This document shows, piece after piece, positions 8,502-16,517 of a stretch of 64,000 nucleotides of DNA; positions within the stretch are counted from its first letter, which is position 1, and each line of letters opens with the position of its first letter. Source of the DNA: an uncultured Bacteroides sp. (GTDB lineage: Bacteria > Bacteroidota > Bacteroidia > Bacteroidales > Bacteroidaceae); NCBI GenBank assembly GCA_948847595.1, contig CAQOGY010000003.1, forward strand, positions 252,974 through 316,973. Reading direction: 5' to 3'. The notes beneath the pieces are model-generated. The model saw nothing but the letters and a program-made list of their open reading frames with translations. It was not told the DNA's origin and did not search any database. The position numbers were made by a program, and so were the translations under genes.

Positions 8502-9577
8502 ATCTGAATACAGAACATAGAAGCATGGAAGATAAAAGCGTTACAGCTTTTCTGTTAAGTCCGCATTACCGGACATACAGACATCTGTTACTGCAAGTGA
8601 TAGTTCTTCTGATGACTATTAATGTCTTTTGGTACGAACCCTTGCAGGCAGTTCCTTTTTGGCGGCGTTTTGGTGGATTTCTGGCATATTTTGCTTCCAT
8701 TAATACGGTAATCTATATGAACCTGTATATATTGATACCCTGCTTTCTGTTGAAAAACCGTTTGGGTCGCTATGTCCTGACGGCTGCCCTGACGAATTTG
8801 GTAGTCATAGTTTTCATTTCAGTTACCCAGGGTTTACTCTTTGAAGTGATTCTGCCCGGAAAAGACCCCGGCAGATTTGCGACTTTCATCAATACTTTTT
8901 CAGGCATACTTACCATTGGGTTCGTCACGGCAGGTTCGGCGGCCATATCACTGTTTACCCATTGGCTGCGTTACAACCTGCGTATTGATGAACTGGAATC
9001 CACCACCTTGCAATCCGAACTGACGTTTCTCAAAAATCAGATTAATCCGCATTTCCTTTTCAATATGTTGAATAACGCCAATGTACTGATAAAGAAAAAC
9101 CCGGAAGAAGCTTCCAAAGTACTGTTCAAACTTGAAGATTTGCTGCGCTATCAAATCAATGACAGCTCCCGCGAAAGAGTCTCGTTGGCTTCGGATATTC
9201 GTTTTCTGAACGATTATCTGAACCTCGAAAAGATACGCCGTGATAATTTCCGGTTCACATTAAGTCAGGAAGGGGAGACGGATGCTATTTGGATTCAACC
9301 CTTATTATTTATCCCTTTTGTAGAAAATGCAGTAAAACATAGTTTCGATAGTGAGCACCCTTCGTCCGTTCGTGTCTTTTTCAAAGTAGACGATAACCGG
9401 TTGGAGTTTCACTGCGAGAATTCCAAACCATCCGTTGCCGCGAGCAAAGGCAAGGTAGGCGGAATCGGGCTTGCGAATATTCAGCGCAGATTAGGGTTGC
9501 TGTATCCCGAACGCTACCGACTGGAACTAAAAGAAGATGAAAACCGTTATTCCGTAATTTTAAGTATAACATTATGA
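8498..9577 (+). CDS. LytS/YehU-type sensor histidine kinase
   Basis: 359 residues. Four membrane segments fill the first 160 residues, and a coiled linker (DELESTTLQSELTFLKNQ) leads to the His_kinase domain with an intact INPHFLFNMLNN box (histidine near residue 184). A HATPase_c domain follows with N-box ENAVKHS and G-box GGIGLANIQRRL. It autophosphorylates on histidine and should pass the phosphate to the LytTR regulator encoded next. It overlaps the upstream pseudokinase and the downstream regulator by 4 bp each, so the three are translationally coupled. Confidence 0.92.
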   Translation: MNLNTEHRSMEDKSVTAFLLSPHYRTYRHLLLQVIVLLMTINVFWYEPLQAVPFWRRFGGFLAYFASINTVIYMNLYILIPCFLLKNRLGRYVLTAALTNLVVIVFISVTQGLLFEVILPGKDPGRFATFINTFSGILTIGFVTAGSAAISLFTHWLRYNLRIDELESTTLQSELTFLKNQINPHFLFNMLNNANVLIKKNPEEASKVLFKLEDLLRYQINDSSRERVSLASDIRFLNDYLNLEKIRRDNFRFTLSQEGETDAIWIQPLLFIPFVENAVKHSFDSEHPSSVRVFFKVDDNRLEFHCENSKPSVAASKGKVGGIGLANIQRRLGLLYPERYRLELKEDENRYSVILSITL

Positions 9578-10290
9578 ATTGTATAATTGTAGATGATGAA
9601 CCGTTGGCACGCGAAGCCATGAAGTTATTGATAGAAGAGACGAGTAATCTCCAGTTGGCAGGCAGTTTTAACAGTGCCGCTACCGCTTCCGACTATATGG
9701 AACAGCACGGAGTCGATTTAGTCTTCCTGGATATTCAGATGCCGGGGATTACGGGAATTGAATTTGCACGGACGATTTCCAAGCGGACATTGGTTATCTT
9801 CACCACCGCCTACACGGAGTACGCACTGGACAGCTACGAAGTGGATGCCATAGACTATCTGATAAAGCCTGTCGAACAGGAACGTTTTCAGAAAGCTGTG
9901 GATAAAGCACTGGCTTATCACTCCCTGTTATTGAAAGAAGAAAAGGAAGCTATCGAAACAATTGCCGCCGCCGAATATTTCTTTGTAAAGGCGGAGCGCA
10001 GGTATTTTAAGGTCAATTTCTCCGATATTCTCTTCATCGAAGGATTGAAAGACTATGTCATTATCCAACTGAACGACCAGCGTATCATCACCCGTATGAG
10101 CTTGAAAGCCATATTCGACCTGTTGCCTGAAGCCGCTTTTCTGCGGGTGAACAAGTCATATATAGTCAATACCGCCCACATCGAATCGTTTGATAATAAT
10201 GATATATTCATAAAATCGTATGAAATTGCTATCGGAAACAGCTATCGTGACGACTTCTTCGAGGGCTTTGTGATGCGGCAACGGAGATAA
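9574..10290 (+). CDS. LytTR-family response regulator
   Basis: 238 residues: a receiver domain (acidic pair DDE at 7-9, phosphoacceptor Asp53 in FLDIQMPG, Lys in YLIKPVEQ) and a C-terminal LytTR DNA-binding domain (FFVKAERRYFKVNFSDILFI to FLRVNKSYIVN). Regulators of this class bind paired direct repeats in front of target genes; the TonB receptor directly upstream is the natural candidate target. The start overlaps the kinase stop (ATGA). Confidence 0.93.
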   Translation: MNCIIVDDEPLAREAMKLLIEETSNLQLAGSFNSAATASDYMEQHGVDLVFLDIQMPGITGIEFARTISKRTLVIFTTAYTEYALDSYEVDAIDYLIKPVEQERFQKAVDKALAYHSLLLKEEKEAIETIAAAEYFFVKAERRYFKVNFSDILFIEGLKDYVIIQLNDQRIITRMSLKAIFDLLPEAAFLRVNKSYIVNTAHIESFDNNDIFIKSYEIAIGNSYRDDFFEGFVMRQRR

Positions 10291-10320
10291 TGTTTTATCT
10301 ATAACTTTAAGCAGAATCTA

Positions 10321-10635
10321 TCAGTTGGCATTTTCACTACACTGTGACTTTTCTATGTAACATTTCAGTTGTTTCTTTATCTTCGAGTAATGAACAAATC
10401 CGAAGAAAAACAGAATGATACCTGCTATGATGCATACCCACGCCAGTCCGTTCAGTTGCGAGATACTGTCAATCTGAAGTATTCCGATTCCTGCGGTGAG
10501 GAGATAAAGGGAAGTGCGGATATAGGCAAACAGAGTTCTGACGTTGGCTAATCTCGTTCTCTCTATTGCCAGATAATCACGAAGTATCAAATCTTCGTCT
10601 TTGAATTTGTTGGTAGATTCCTGCATACTTTTCAA
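10321..10635 (-). CDS. DUF202-family inner-membrane protein
   Basis: 104 residues. The motif DYLAIERTRLANVRTLFAYIRTSL is the signature of DUF202 (YidH-like) proteins: an amphipathic start, then two or three membrane helices (LYLLTAGIGILQI and LAWVCIIAGIILFFFGFVHY). The function of the family is not established. It stands alone, convergent with the LytTR operon (stops 30 bp apart). Confidence 0.85.
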   Translation of the reverse strand: MKSMQESTNKFKDEDLILRDYLAIERTRLANVRTLFAYIRTSLYLLTAGIGILQIDSISQLNGLAWVCIIAGIILFFFGFVHYSKIKKQLKCYIEKSQCSENAN

Positions 10636-10761
10636 TGTTTACTTATTAGTGCATATTGGAGTATTGGGGCTTTATTGTAATAAACACGAATGTGCACAAA
10701 TATGTTTGTTTTTATGTTATGAATACTCCTGTTTAAAGTACAATATGTAATAAAGGACTAA

Positions 10762-10794
10762 CCCTCTGTCAATCTTCAAAAGACTGACAGAGGG
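10762..10794 (-). terminator. hairpin downstream of the thioredoxin lipoprotein gene
   Basis: Perfect 10-bp arms ccctctgtca (10762-10771) and tgacagaggg (10785-10794), 30 bp beyond the stop of the minus-strand thioredoxin gene. The T-tract is weak. Confidence 0.6.
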
Positions 10795-10824
10795 CAGTTA
10801 CCATGATGAGAAAAAAGTCGAAGT

Positions 10825-11322
10825 TTATTGCTTTGCTTCGTTATCTTGTTTCAACAGAAATTCATCAATAGCTTTCTTTAGCTGGTCTTTGGGCAAGGCA
10901 CCCTGCATGATTCTAGGTTCTTCCTTCATCGGAATCATCAAAAGGGTAGGGATGCTGCGGATACCGAATGCAGCGGCCAAATCTTGTTCTTTGTCTACAT
11001 CAATCTGATAAATATCCACTTTTCCGCTATACTCTTTGCTGAGTTCTTCCAAAATCGGATGCATCATCTTGCACGGTCCGCACCAGGTAGCGTAGAAGTC
11101 TACGATGGCAGGACGACTGCCTTCAAATTTCCAATCTTTGGGACTGGCTTCATAATTATATACCTTCTTTAAAAAATCCGTTTTATTTAATGCTACTACT
11201 TCCATTTTACTGTCCTCCTTGGTTGATTCATTATTCTTTTTATTTTCTCCGCTGTTTCCTGCGCAAGCTGTAGTTGCCAGTACAATTGCGAAAACGCTCA
11301 ATAATCCTTTCATTAATTTCAT
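10825..11322 (-). CDS. periplasmic thioredoxin-like lipoprotein
   Basis: Start taken at 11322 (MKLMKGLLSVFAIVL), since the promoter element at 11350-11357 excludes the longer frame. The product has a lipoprotein signal peptide with lipobox LATTAC, a low-complexity linker (NSGENKKNNESTKEDSK), and a thioredoxin fold with an intact WCGPCK active site (IVDFYATWCGPCKMMHP) and the cis-proline segment IRSIPTLLM. It is probably a membrane-anchored periplasmic thiol-disulfide exchange protein, similar in plan to the exported thioredoxins of Bacteroides. It stands alone in the locus. Confidence 0.88.
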   Translation of the reverse strand: MKLMKGLLSVFAIVLATTACAGNSGENKKNNESTKEDSKMEVVALNKTDFLKKVYNYEASPKDWKFEGSRPAIVDFYATWCGPCKMMHPILEELSKEYSGKVDIYQIDVDKEQDLAAAFGIRSIPTLLMIPMKEEPRIMQGALPKDQLKKAIDEFLLKQDNEAKQ

Positions 11323-11349
11323 AACTCTTTTTATTTGTTTTATCTGATG

Positions 11350-11357
11350 CAAAGATA
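11350..11357 (-). promoter_or_regulatory. -7 promoter element of the thioredoxin gene
   Basis: TATCTTTG on the minus strand, a perfect TAnnTTTG match about 28 bp before the chosen start. Confidence 0.6.
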
Positions 11358-11453
11358 GGTGATATAAAGGGGGTGGGAAATAGCAATTTCCCCGAATTAC
11401 TTGGCTAAACTTCCCATAAAGTATTATCGGATGCTAAAATATGTCTTTTAATC

Positions 11454-11485
11454 TTTGGAAGATATAAAAATAAGCATTACTTTTG
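11454..11485 (+). promoter_or_regulatory. promoter of the RNA-repair operon
   Basis: TTTG (11454-11457), 20-bp spacer, TACTTTTG (11478-11485): a good Bacteroidetes sigma promoter. It predicts a transcript starting near 11492, which leaves a leader of about 320 nt before rtcB. Confidence 0.6.
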
Positions 11486-11489
11486 TCGC

Positions 11490-11814
11490 GATAAAATGAG
11501 TATTCACCCTTTAAAAATGATGGAAAGGGTATTAATTATGCTGGAACGATAACATTTTCAAATTAGGACTAAGTTGTCTCGTCGGGAAGATGAGGCTTTG
11601 CAACATTTTGTTTTCTTACACATGCCGCTACTCTACTATTATGCGGTAATGGTTGATTAGTCCTGGAATCACATTTTTTATTTTTAAAATTAATCACTTC
11701 AATGCAGTGGATGGGTATTTTATTTCCGTATCCAAAGCATTGGTATCACGTGTATTACCTTGCTTTCTGCCTGTATGGCGGACAGGGAGTGTCGTATGCG
11801 AATGTAAAAAAAGT
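11490..11814 (+). other. long untranslated leader of the RNA-repair operon
   Basis: About 320 nt with no convincing gene. An 18-codon ORF (11497-11553, MSIHPLKMMERVL...) begins right at the predicted transcription start. A long-range pairing aggacta (11566-11572) with tagtcct (11659-11665) could enclose a structured region of about 90 nt. A frame in register with rtcB runs from 11653, but its residues have no RtcB homology. Whether the leader regulates by structure or peptide is unknown. Confidence 0.35.
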
Positions 11815-13212
11815 ATGGGAATACGATTAAAAGATTTAAGTAAACTGGGATATCGGGATAATGTAGCTCGTAGTCTGGTAGTGGACATTGTAAGCAAACA
11901 TTGCAAGCATGACACCAAAGAACAGATTGAAATGACATTGAGCAATATACTCCGGGAACCCGAATCTTATAAAAACAACGAAATTTGGAATAAACTTGCC
12001 GAACGCCTTTCGCCTACTGTGATAGCGAAGGACTTTAGGGCTTATGATTTATCGGACGAGCCGCTGATGTATAAAACCTATGGGGGAAAATTCATCGAGA
12101 CGCTCGCCAAACAACAAATGAACCTGGCGATGCGTCTGCCCGTAACGGTAGCTGGAGCACTGATGCCCGACGCTCATGCCGGCTACGGATTGCCTATCGG
12201 CGGGGTGCTTGCTACGGACAATGCGGTGATTCCGTATGCCGTAGGGGTTGACATCGGCTGCCGGATGAGCCTGACGGTATTTGATGCCGGTGCGGATTTT
12301 TTGAAACGGTATTCGTATCAGATGAAGGAAGCCTTGAAGGATTTCACTCATTTCGGTATGGACGGCGGATTAGGCTTTGAGCAGGAGCATGAAGTGTTGG
12401 ACAGGGAAGAATTCCGTCTGACCCCTTTATTGAGGGATTTGCAAGGAAAGGCGGTACGTCAGCTTGGAAGTTCCGGTGGTGGAAACCATTTTGTGGAGTT
12501 TGGAGAAATTGCTCTGCAAGAGCATAATGTGTTGAATCTTCCCGAAGGAAGTTATGTGGCTTTATTGTCACATTCCGGTTCGCGTGGACTGGGAGCCGCC
12601 ATTGCCAAACATTACAGCCTGTTGGCACGCGAAGTATGCAGGCTTCCCCGTGAAGCGCAGCATTTTGCTTGGCTGGACTTGGATTCCGAAGCAGGGCAGG
12701 AGTATTGGATGAGCATGAACCTGGCAGGCGACTATGCCCGTGCCTGTCACGAACGGATTCATCTGAACCTGGCGAAAGCACTGGGATTGAAACCGCTTGC
12801 CAATGTCAACAATCATCACAACTTTGCCTGGAAGGAAGAAATTGCTCCGGGACGTATGGCAATCGTGCATCGCAAAGGGGCTACTCCGGCACAAGAGGGA
12901 CAACCGGGATTGATTCCCGGCAGCATGGCTACGGCAGGATACCTCGTCTGTGGCAAGGGAGTGGAAGACGCTTTGAATTCTGCTTCTCACGGTGCAGGCA
13001 GAGCCATGTCCCGCCAAAAGGCGAAGGACAGCTTTACGCAATCGGCTTTGAAGAAGATGTTGTCGCAAGCCGGAGTGACCTTGATTGGTGGAAGTGTGGA
13101 AGAAATGCCGTTGGCATACAAGGACATCGACCGGGTGATGCATACACAGGAGCCGCTGGTGGAAGTACAAGGTAGATTTATGCCCCGTATCGTACGAATG
13201 AATAAGGAGTGA
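11815..13212 (+). CDS. rtcB: RtcB-type RNA ligase
   Basis: Start taken at the ATG 11815 (MGIRLKDLSKLGYRDN), 465 residues. RtcB joins RNA 3'-phosphate or 2',3'-cyclic phosphate ends to 5'-OH ends using GTP and Mn2+. Visible signatures are the metal-site segments DAHAGYGLPIGGVLAT and VGVDIGCRMS (Asp and Cys ligands), LSHSGSRGLG, the histidines of NNHHNFAW, HRKGATPA, and SASHGAGRAMSR with the guanylylated histidine region. It is the first gene of an operon with an ATP-type RNA ligase and HD-Pnk, with 37 bp to the next gene. This gives the operon a direct ligation route alongside a heal-and-seal route. Confidence 0.92.
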   Translation: MGIRLKDLSKLGYRDNVARSLVVDIVSKHCKHDTKEQIEMTLSNILREPESYKNNEIWNKLAERLSPTVIAKDFRAYDLSDEPLMYKTYGGKFIETLAKQQMNLAMRLPVTVAGALMPDAHAGYGLPIGGVLATDNAVIPYAVGVDIGCRMSLTVFDAGADFLKRYSYQMKEALKDFTHFGMDGGLGFEQEHEVLDREEFRLTPLLRDLQGKAVRQLGSSGGGNHFVEFGEIALQEHNVLNLPEGSYVALLSHSGSRGLGAAIAKHYSLLAREVCRLPREAQHFAWLDLDSEAGQEYWMSMNLAGDYARACHERIHLNLAKALGLKPLANVNNHHNFAWKEEIAPGRMAIVHRKGATPAQEGQPGLIPGSMATAGYLVCGKGVEDALNSASHGAGRAMSRQKAKDSFTQSALKKMLSQAGVTLIGGSVEEMPLAYKDIDRVMHTQEPLVEVQGRFMPRIVRMNKE

Positions 13213-13249
13213 TGCGATGAGATAATTTAGTAATTAAAAAAAGAAGAAA

Positions 13250-13957
13250 ATGATATCAGAGAAATATGGTCGTACCTATCACTATCCGTTCTCTCCCGGA
13301 ACGACTAGTGATGACCGGATTAATCATACGTATTGGGAGGACATCCAACGGATTGGAACATTGGTACATACCGAAAAGTTGGACGGAGAGAATAATTGTT
13401 TGAGCCAGTGGGGTGTCTTTGCCCGTTCGCATGCTGCGCCGACCACTTCACCGTGGACGAGGCAACTGCGTGAACGTTGGGAACTGATAAAGAATGATTT
13501 GGGCGATATAGAAATCTTCGGAGAGAATCTGTATGCCGTACATTCTATTGAATATCAGCGGTTGGAAGCACATTTTTATGTATTTGCGGTTCGTTGCATG
13601 GATAAATGGCTGTCATGGGAGGAAGTGAAATTCTATGCAACTTTATTTGATTTACCTACTGTTCCGGAGTTGGTGATAGAGCCTGTTTCCGGTTTGATGC
13701 CGGAGCTTTTGAAACAGGAAATCATTAATATGTCACAAGAACCGTCAGTTTTCGGCTCTTGTGACCCGTGGACAAAAGAAACTTGTACCCGTGAAGGAGT
13801 AGTCAGCCGTAATATAGAAGAATATCCGGTCAGCGAATTTATGCATAATGTATTTAAGTATGTGCGAAAAGGGCACGTCAAGACAGATGAGCATTGGACG
13901 CGTAACTGGAAGCGTGCCCGGCTTACCTGGGAGTTTACTAATGAAAAGGAGAAATAA
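13250..13957 (+). CDS. ATP-dependent RNA ligase (nucleotidyltransferase family)
   Basis: 235 residues with all the motifs of the covalent nucleotidyltransferase fold: motif I EKLDGEN (Lys43, the adenylylated lysine), motif IIIa IFGENLYA, motif IV EGVVSR and motif V KYVRKGHVK. It corresponds to the RNA_ligase family (T4 Rnl2-like core) without an added C-terminal domain. Such enzymes seal 3'-OH and 5'-phosphate RNA ends. The gene ends 2 bp before HD-Pnk, which would make exactly those ends. Confidence 0.88.
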   Translation: MISEKYGRTYHYPFSPGTTSDDRINHTYWEDIQRIGTLVHTEKLDGENNCLSQWGVFARSHAAPTTSPWTRQLRERWELIKNDLGDIEIFGENLYAVHSIEYQRLEAHFYVFAVRCMDKWLSWEEVKFYATLFDLPTVPELVIEPVSGLMPELLKQEIINMSQEPSVFGSCDPWTKETCTREGVVSRNIEEYPVSEFMHNVFKYVRKGHVKTDEHWTRNWKRARLTWEFTNEKEK

Positions 13958-13959
13958 TT

Positions 13960-15069
13960 ATGGATTGGAAATTGATAGAAGATAAATCGTGGAGCTCACT
14001 CGAACAACAGTTCGGGTGGGTGCGCGAAATGAATACCGTTCCGCAGGATACTTGTTATCATGCGGAAGGGAATGTAGCGGTACACACCCGTATGGTGTTG
14101 GAAGCATTGCAGCAATCTGCTGCTTATCAGTCTCTTTCTGCTTTGGAGAAAGAAATAGTATGGGCAGCCGCATTGTTGCATGATGTGGAGAAACGTTCGA
14201 CCTCTGTGGATGAGGGAGAGGGGAGAGTGTCTGCCAAAGGACACGCCCGGAAAGGAGAGTATACTGCCCGTACTATTTTATATCGGGATTGTCCTGCTCC
14301 CTTCCGTATTCGGGAACAGATTGCGTCTTTAGTTCGTTATCATGGGGTACCTATTTGGATAATGGAAAAGCCGGATTCTGTAAAAAAGCTCTGCGAGGTT
14401 TCTTTACGGGTGGATACTTCATTATTGAAAATACTGTCCGAGGTCGATGTTAGAGGACGTATTTGTGAAGATAAAAATGAATTGTTGGAAGCTGTGGAGT
14501 TGTTTGAGATTTTCTGCCGCGAACAGAATTGTTGGAGTAAACCGAGAAAGTTTGCCACTGATTATGCACGCTTTCATTACTTTCATACAGAGGGTGGTTA
14601 TATTGATTATATTCCTCACGAACAGTTTAAATGTGAAGTCACGATGTTGTCAGGGCTTCCGGGAATGGGGAAAGATTATTATATCCAATCTTCCGGTATA
14701 GACCTTCCGATAGTAAGTTTGGATGCCATTCGTCGAAAGCAGAAATTGAGTCCTACGGATAAATCAGCGAACGGGTGGGTAGTACAAACGGCAAAGGAAG
14801 AAGCCCGGACGTATCTTCGCAAAGGGCAGGATTTTGTTTGGAATGCAACAAACATTACCCGTCAGATGCGGGCGCAACTGATAGACTTGTTTGTGGATTA
14901 TGGTGCAAGAGTAAAGATTGTCTATCTGGAACAGCCGTATCACATTTGGCGTCAACAGAATAAGAGCAGGGAATATGCACTTCCCGAATCCGTACTGGAT
15001 AAGATGCTGGATAAACTGGAGGTTCCTTTGTTGACGGAAGCGCATGAGGTGGTGTATCATGTGGTATAG
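13960..15069 (+). CDS. HD-Pnk, bifunctional RNA end-healing enzyme (HD phosphohydrolase plus polynucleotide kinase)
   Basis: 369 residues. The N-terminal half is an HD domain (His42 in AVHTRM, His74-Asp75 in ALLHDVEK, later RYHGVP), the type that removes 2',3'-cyclic phosphate ends. The C-terminal half is a P-loop kinase with Walker A GLPGMGKD (about 232-239), SLDAIRRKQ and NATNITRQMRAQL, as in 5'-OH polynucleotide kinases. The same domain order is known from HD-Pnk of Runella slithyformis. It sits 2 bp behind the RNA ligase, so healing and sealing are co-expressed. A shared bidirectional terminator follows. Confidence 0.9.
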   Translation: MDWKLIEDKSWSSLEQQFGWVREMNTVPQDTCYHAEGNVAVHTRMVLEALQQSAAYQSLSALEKEIVWAAALLHDVEKRSTSVDEGEGRVSAKGHARKGEYTARTILYRDCPAPFRIREQIASLVRYHGVPIWIMEKPDSVKKLCEVSLRVDTSLLKILSEVDVRGRICEDKNELLEAVELFEIFCREQNCWSKPRKFATDYARFHYFHTEGGYIDYIPHEQFKCEVTMLSGLPGMGKDYYIQSSGIDLPIVSLDAIRRKQKLSPTDKSANGWVVQTAKEEARTYLRKGQDFVWNATNITRQMRAQLIDLFVDYGARVKIVYLEQPYHIWRQQNKSREYALPESVLDKMLDKLEVPLLTEAHEVVYHVV

Positions 15070-15084
15070 TCAAGGAGTATTATG

Positions 15085-15143
15085 CTCCGGCTTTTCAAAC
15101 TATTCGCAAATCAATTTGCAGGATATTAGGAGAAAAGCCGGAG
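15085..15143. terminator. bidirectional terminator between HD-Pnk and the GNAT gene
   Basis: Perfect 11-bp arms ctccggctttt (15085-15095) and aaaagccggag (15133-15143) with a 37-base loop. It lies between convergent genes. Confidence 0.7.
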
Positions 15144-15151
15144 TTCTCTAT

Positions 15152-15928
15152 TTATTTCTTGAGTATTCTCTTTAAATAGTCGGTATTCGTTAAGTTCACT
15201 GTTTCGAAAACACCTTTATAAAACACGGCGAAGTTATTGAATACGCAAGGTAACTCCTTTGCTTTTTGTAACGTATCCACTTGGACGAAAGATACAGGAA
15301 CGTCATTTGTTTCACAAAACTGTTTTATTCTGTCAATGTATTGATAAATATAAGGGCATTGCATATCATGATAAATCGTCAACTCTTTGTTTTCAATTTC
15401 TAGCTTCTTGGCGTTTGGCGCAAACTTGGGTGTTGTTCCGTCAAAAGAGAGAGCAAGCAATTCATATCCATTATCGGTAGTATCGACAACTTCGAAACCG
15501 AACTTCCTGGTAAATGCCTGGTCAGAAAGCCAGTTCTTTTGTTTTTTTGCCCCAAGCATGCAAACGCCGGATTTACCTTTCTCTTTCGCATCAGCCAGGC
15601 AATACTCCATGAGCGATTTCCCATACCCTTTTCCTTTGGGACTACCCAGTACCCATAAGCAATACAGATAATAATAGTTGTCGCCAATTATGGGAACCCA
15701 AGCTGTTTCGAGAGGAGCATATTCAATAAAAACCGTAGCTTTTGCATTTAATTTTCTAAAGACATGGCCTTCGCTGAGCCGTTCGGAAAGCCATTGGCGT
15801 TTGGCATCAATACCCGGATGAGACTTCTTGCTGCGGATAATGCAACATAAATGTTCGTTGGCAAGGTTTTCATTCGTCAGGTTTATAAAATCAGTATTCA
15901 TGTGTACGTTTGTTTTAAGTTTGGACAT
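15152..15928 (-). CDS. GNAT acetyltransferase with C-terminal YoaP domain
   Basis: 258 residues. The N-terminal two thirds is a GNAT fold with the acetyl-CoA loop in LGSPKGKGYGKSLMEYC. The C-terminal about 70 residues are a thioredoxin-like YoaP domain (LTIYHDMQCPYIYQYIDRIK, with a single CPY motif). The combination is the described GNAT-YoaP architecture; its substrate is unknown. Starts at 15928 or 15901 are both possible. A -7 element TACATTTG lies at 15985-15992 on the minus strand. Confidence 0.82.
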   Translation of the reverse strand: MSKLKTNVHMNTDFINLTNENLANEHLCCIIRSKKSHPGIDAKRQWLSERLSEGHVFRKLNAKATVFIEYAPLETAWVPIIGDNYYYLYCLWVLGSPKGKGYGKSLMEYCLADAKEKGKSGVCMLGAKKQKNWLSDQAFTRKFGFEVVDTTDNGYELLALSFDGTTPKFAPNAKKLEIENKELTIYHDMQCPYIYQYIDRIKQFCETNDVPVSFVQVDTLQKAKELPCVFNNFAVFYKGVFETVNLTNTDYLKRILKK

Positions 15929-15992
15929 TATAAATAAGTAAGATGTAATTGAGACTGTCTATCATTGTTGATTGATTATGAATACAAATGTA

Positions 15993-16517
15993 GCGAATTT
16001 ATGTGATATTAATAACCTTATCGTTGACTATCCTTTTCCTTTAATTCTTTCTAGGAACAGATAAATCAAAAACACCTGTTTGAATATGAAGCAATATCCC
16101 TTCATCTTTTGTTGCAAAAGCCGATGGATAGGTCGATATAGGGTGAAGGGGGAACTCCTTCACCTGCTTTTCACCAGTGTGTCCGTTTTGTGAATCTAAA
16201 GCTATGCTTTAGAGAGTATAAAGCATAGCTTTAGCCTGCCTAAAACGATGCTTTTCAAAAGTCAAAGAGTTTGTTTCAATCATTTAGCGTCTTTAAAATA
16301 AATATCCCAATGTTTGTTTCAACTATCAAGAAGAAAATATGGAAGCTATGAGCATAATAAATTTAGCTATAAGCATATTCCGATTTGCTATAATGAAAAA
16401 TATATTTGCTATAATGAAATCGGGAGTGAACTCCCGGTGAAGGACTGCCCTTCACCCGCAAACACTGATGAACAGGGAAAGGTGAAGGGGGAATACAAAG
16501 TTTACCTAAAGGCGATA
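15993..16517. repeat. intergenic region with a cluster of hairpins and short repeats
   Basis: No gene. Palindromes: ggtgaagg/ccttcacc at 16142-16164 and again at 16436-16456; aaagctatgcttt/aaagcatagcttt, perfect 13-bp arms, at 16198-16232; cgggag/ctcccg at 16421-16436. A third ggtgaagggggaa copy without its partner lies at 16481-16493. A 16-bp direct repeat atttgctataatgaaa occurs at 16383-16398 and 16404-16419. This looks like dispersed extragenic repeat units, some of which would terminate the lactate permease mRNA. Confidence 0.6.

Noticed and set aside
12568..13170. 200-codon minus-strand frame inside rtcB
   Set aside because: It is a shadow frame; RtcB catalytic motifs are on the plus strand and the shadow product has no domain.
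16130..16500. possible CRISPR-like repeat cluster
   Set aside because: The repeated units are palindromes at irregular distances without uniform spacers and without cas genes.
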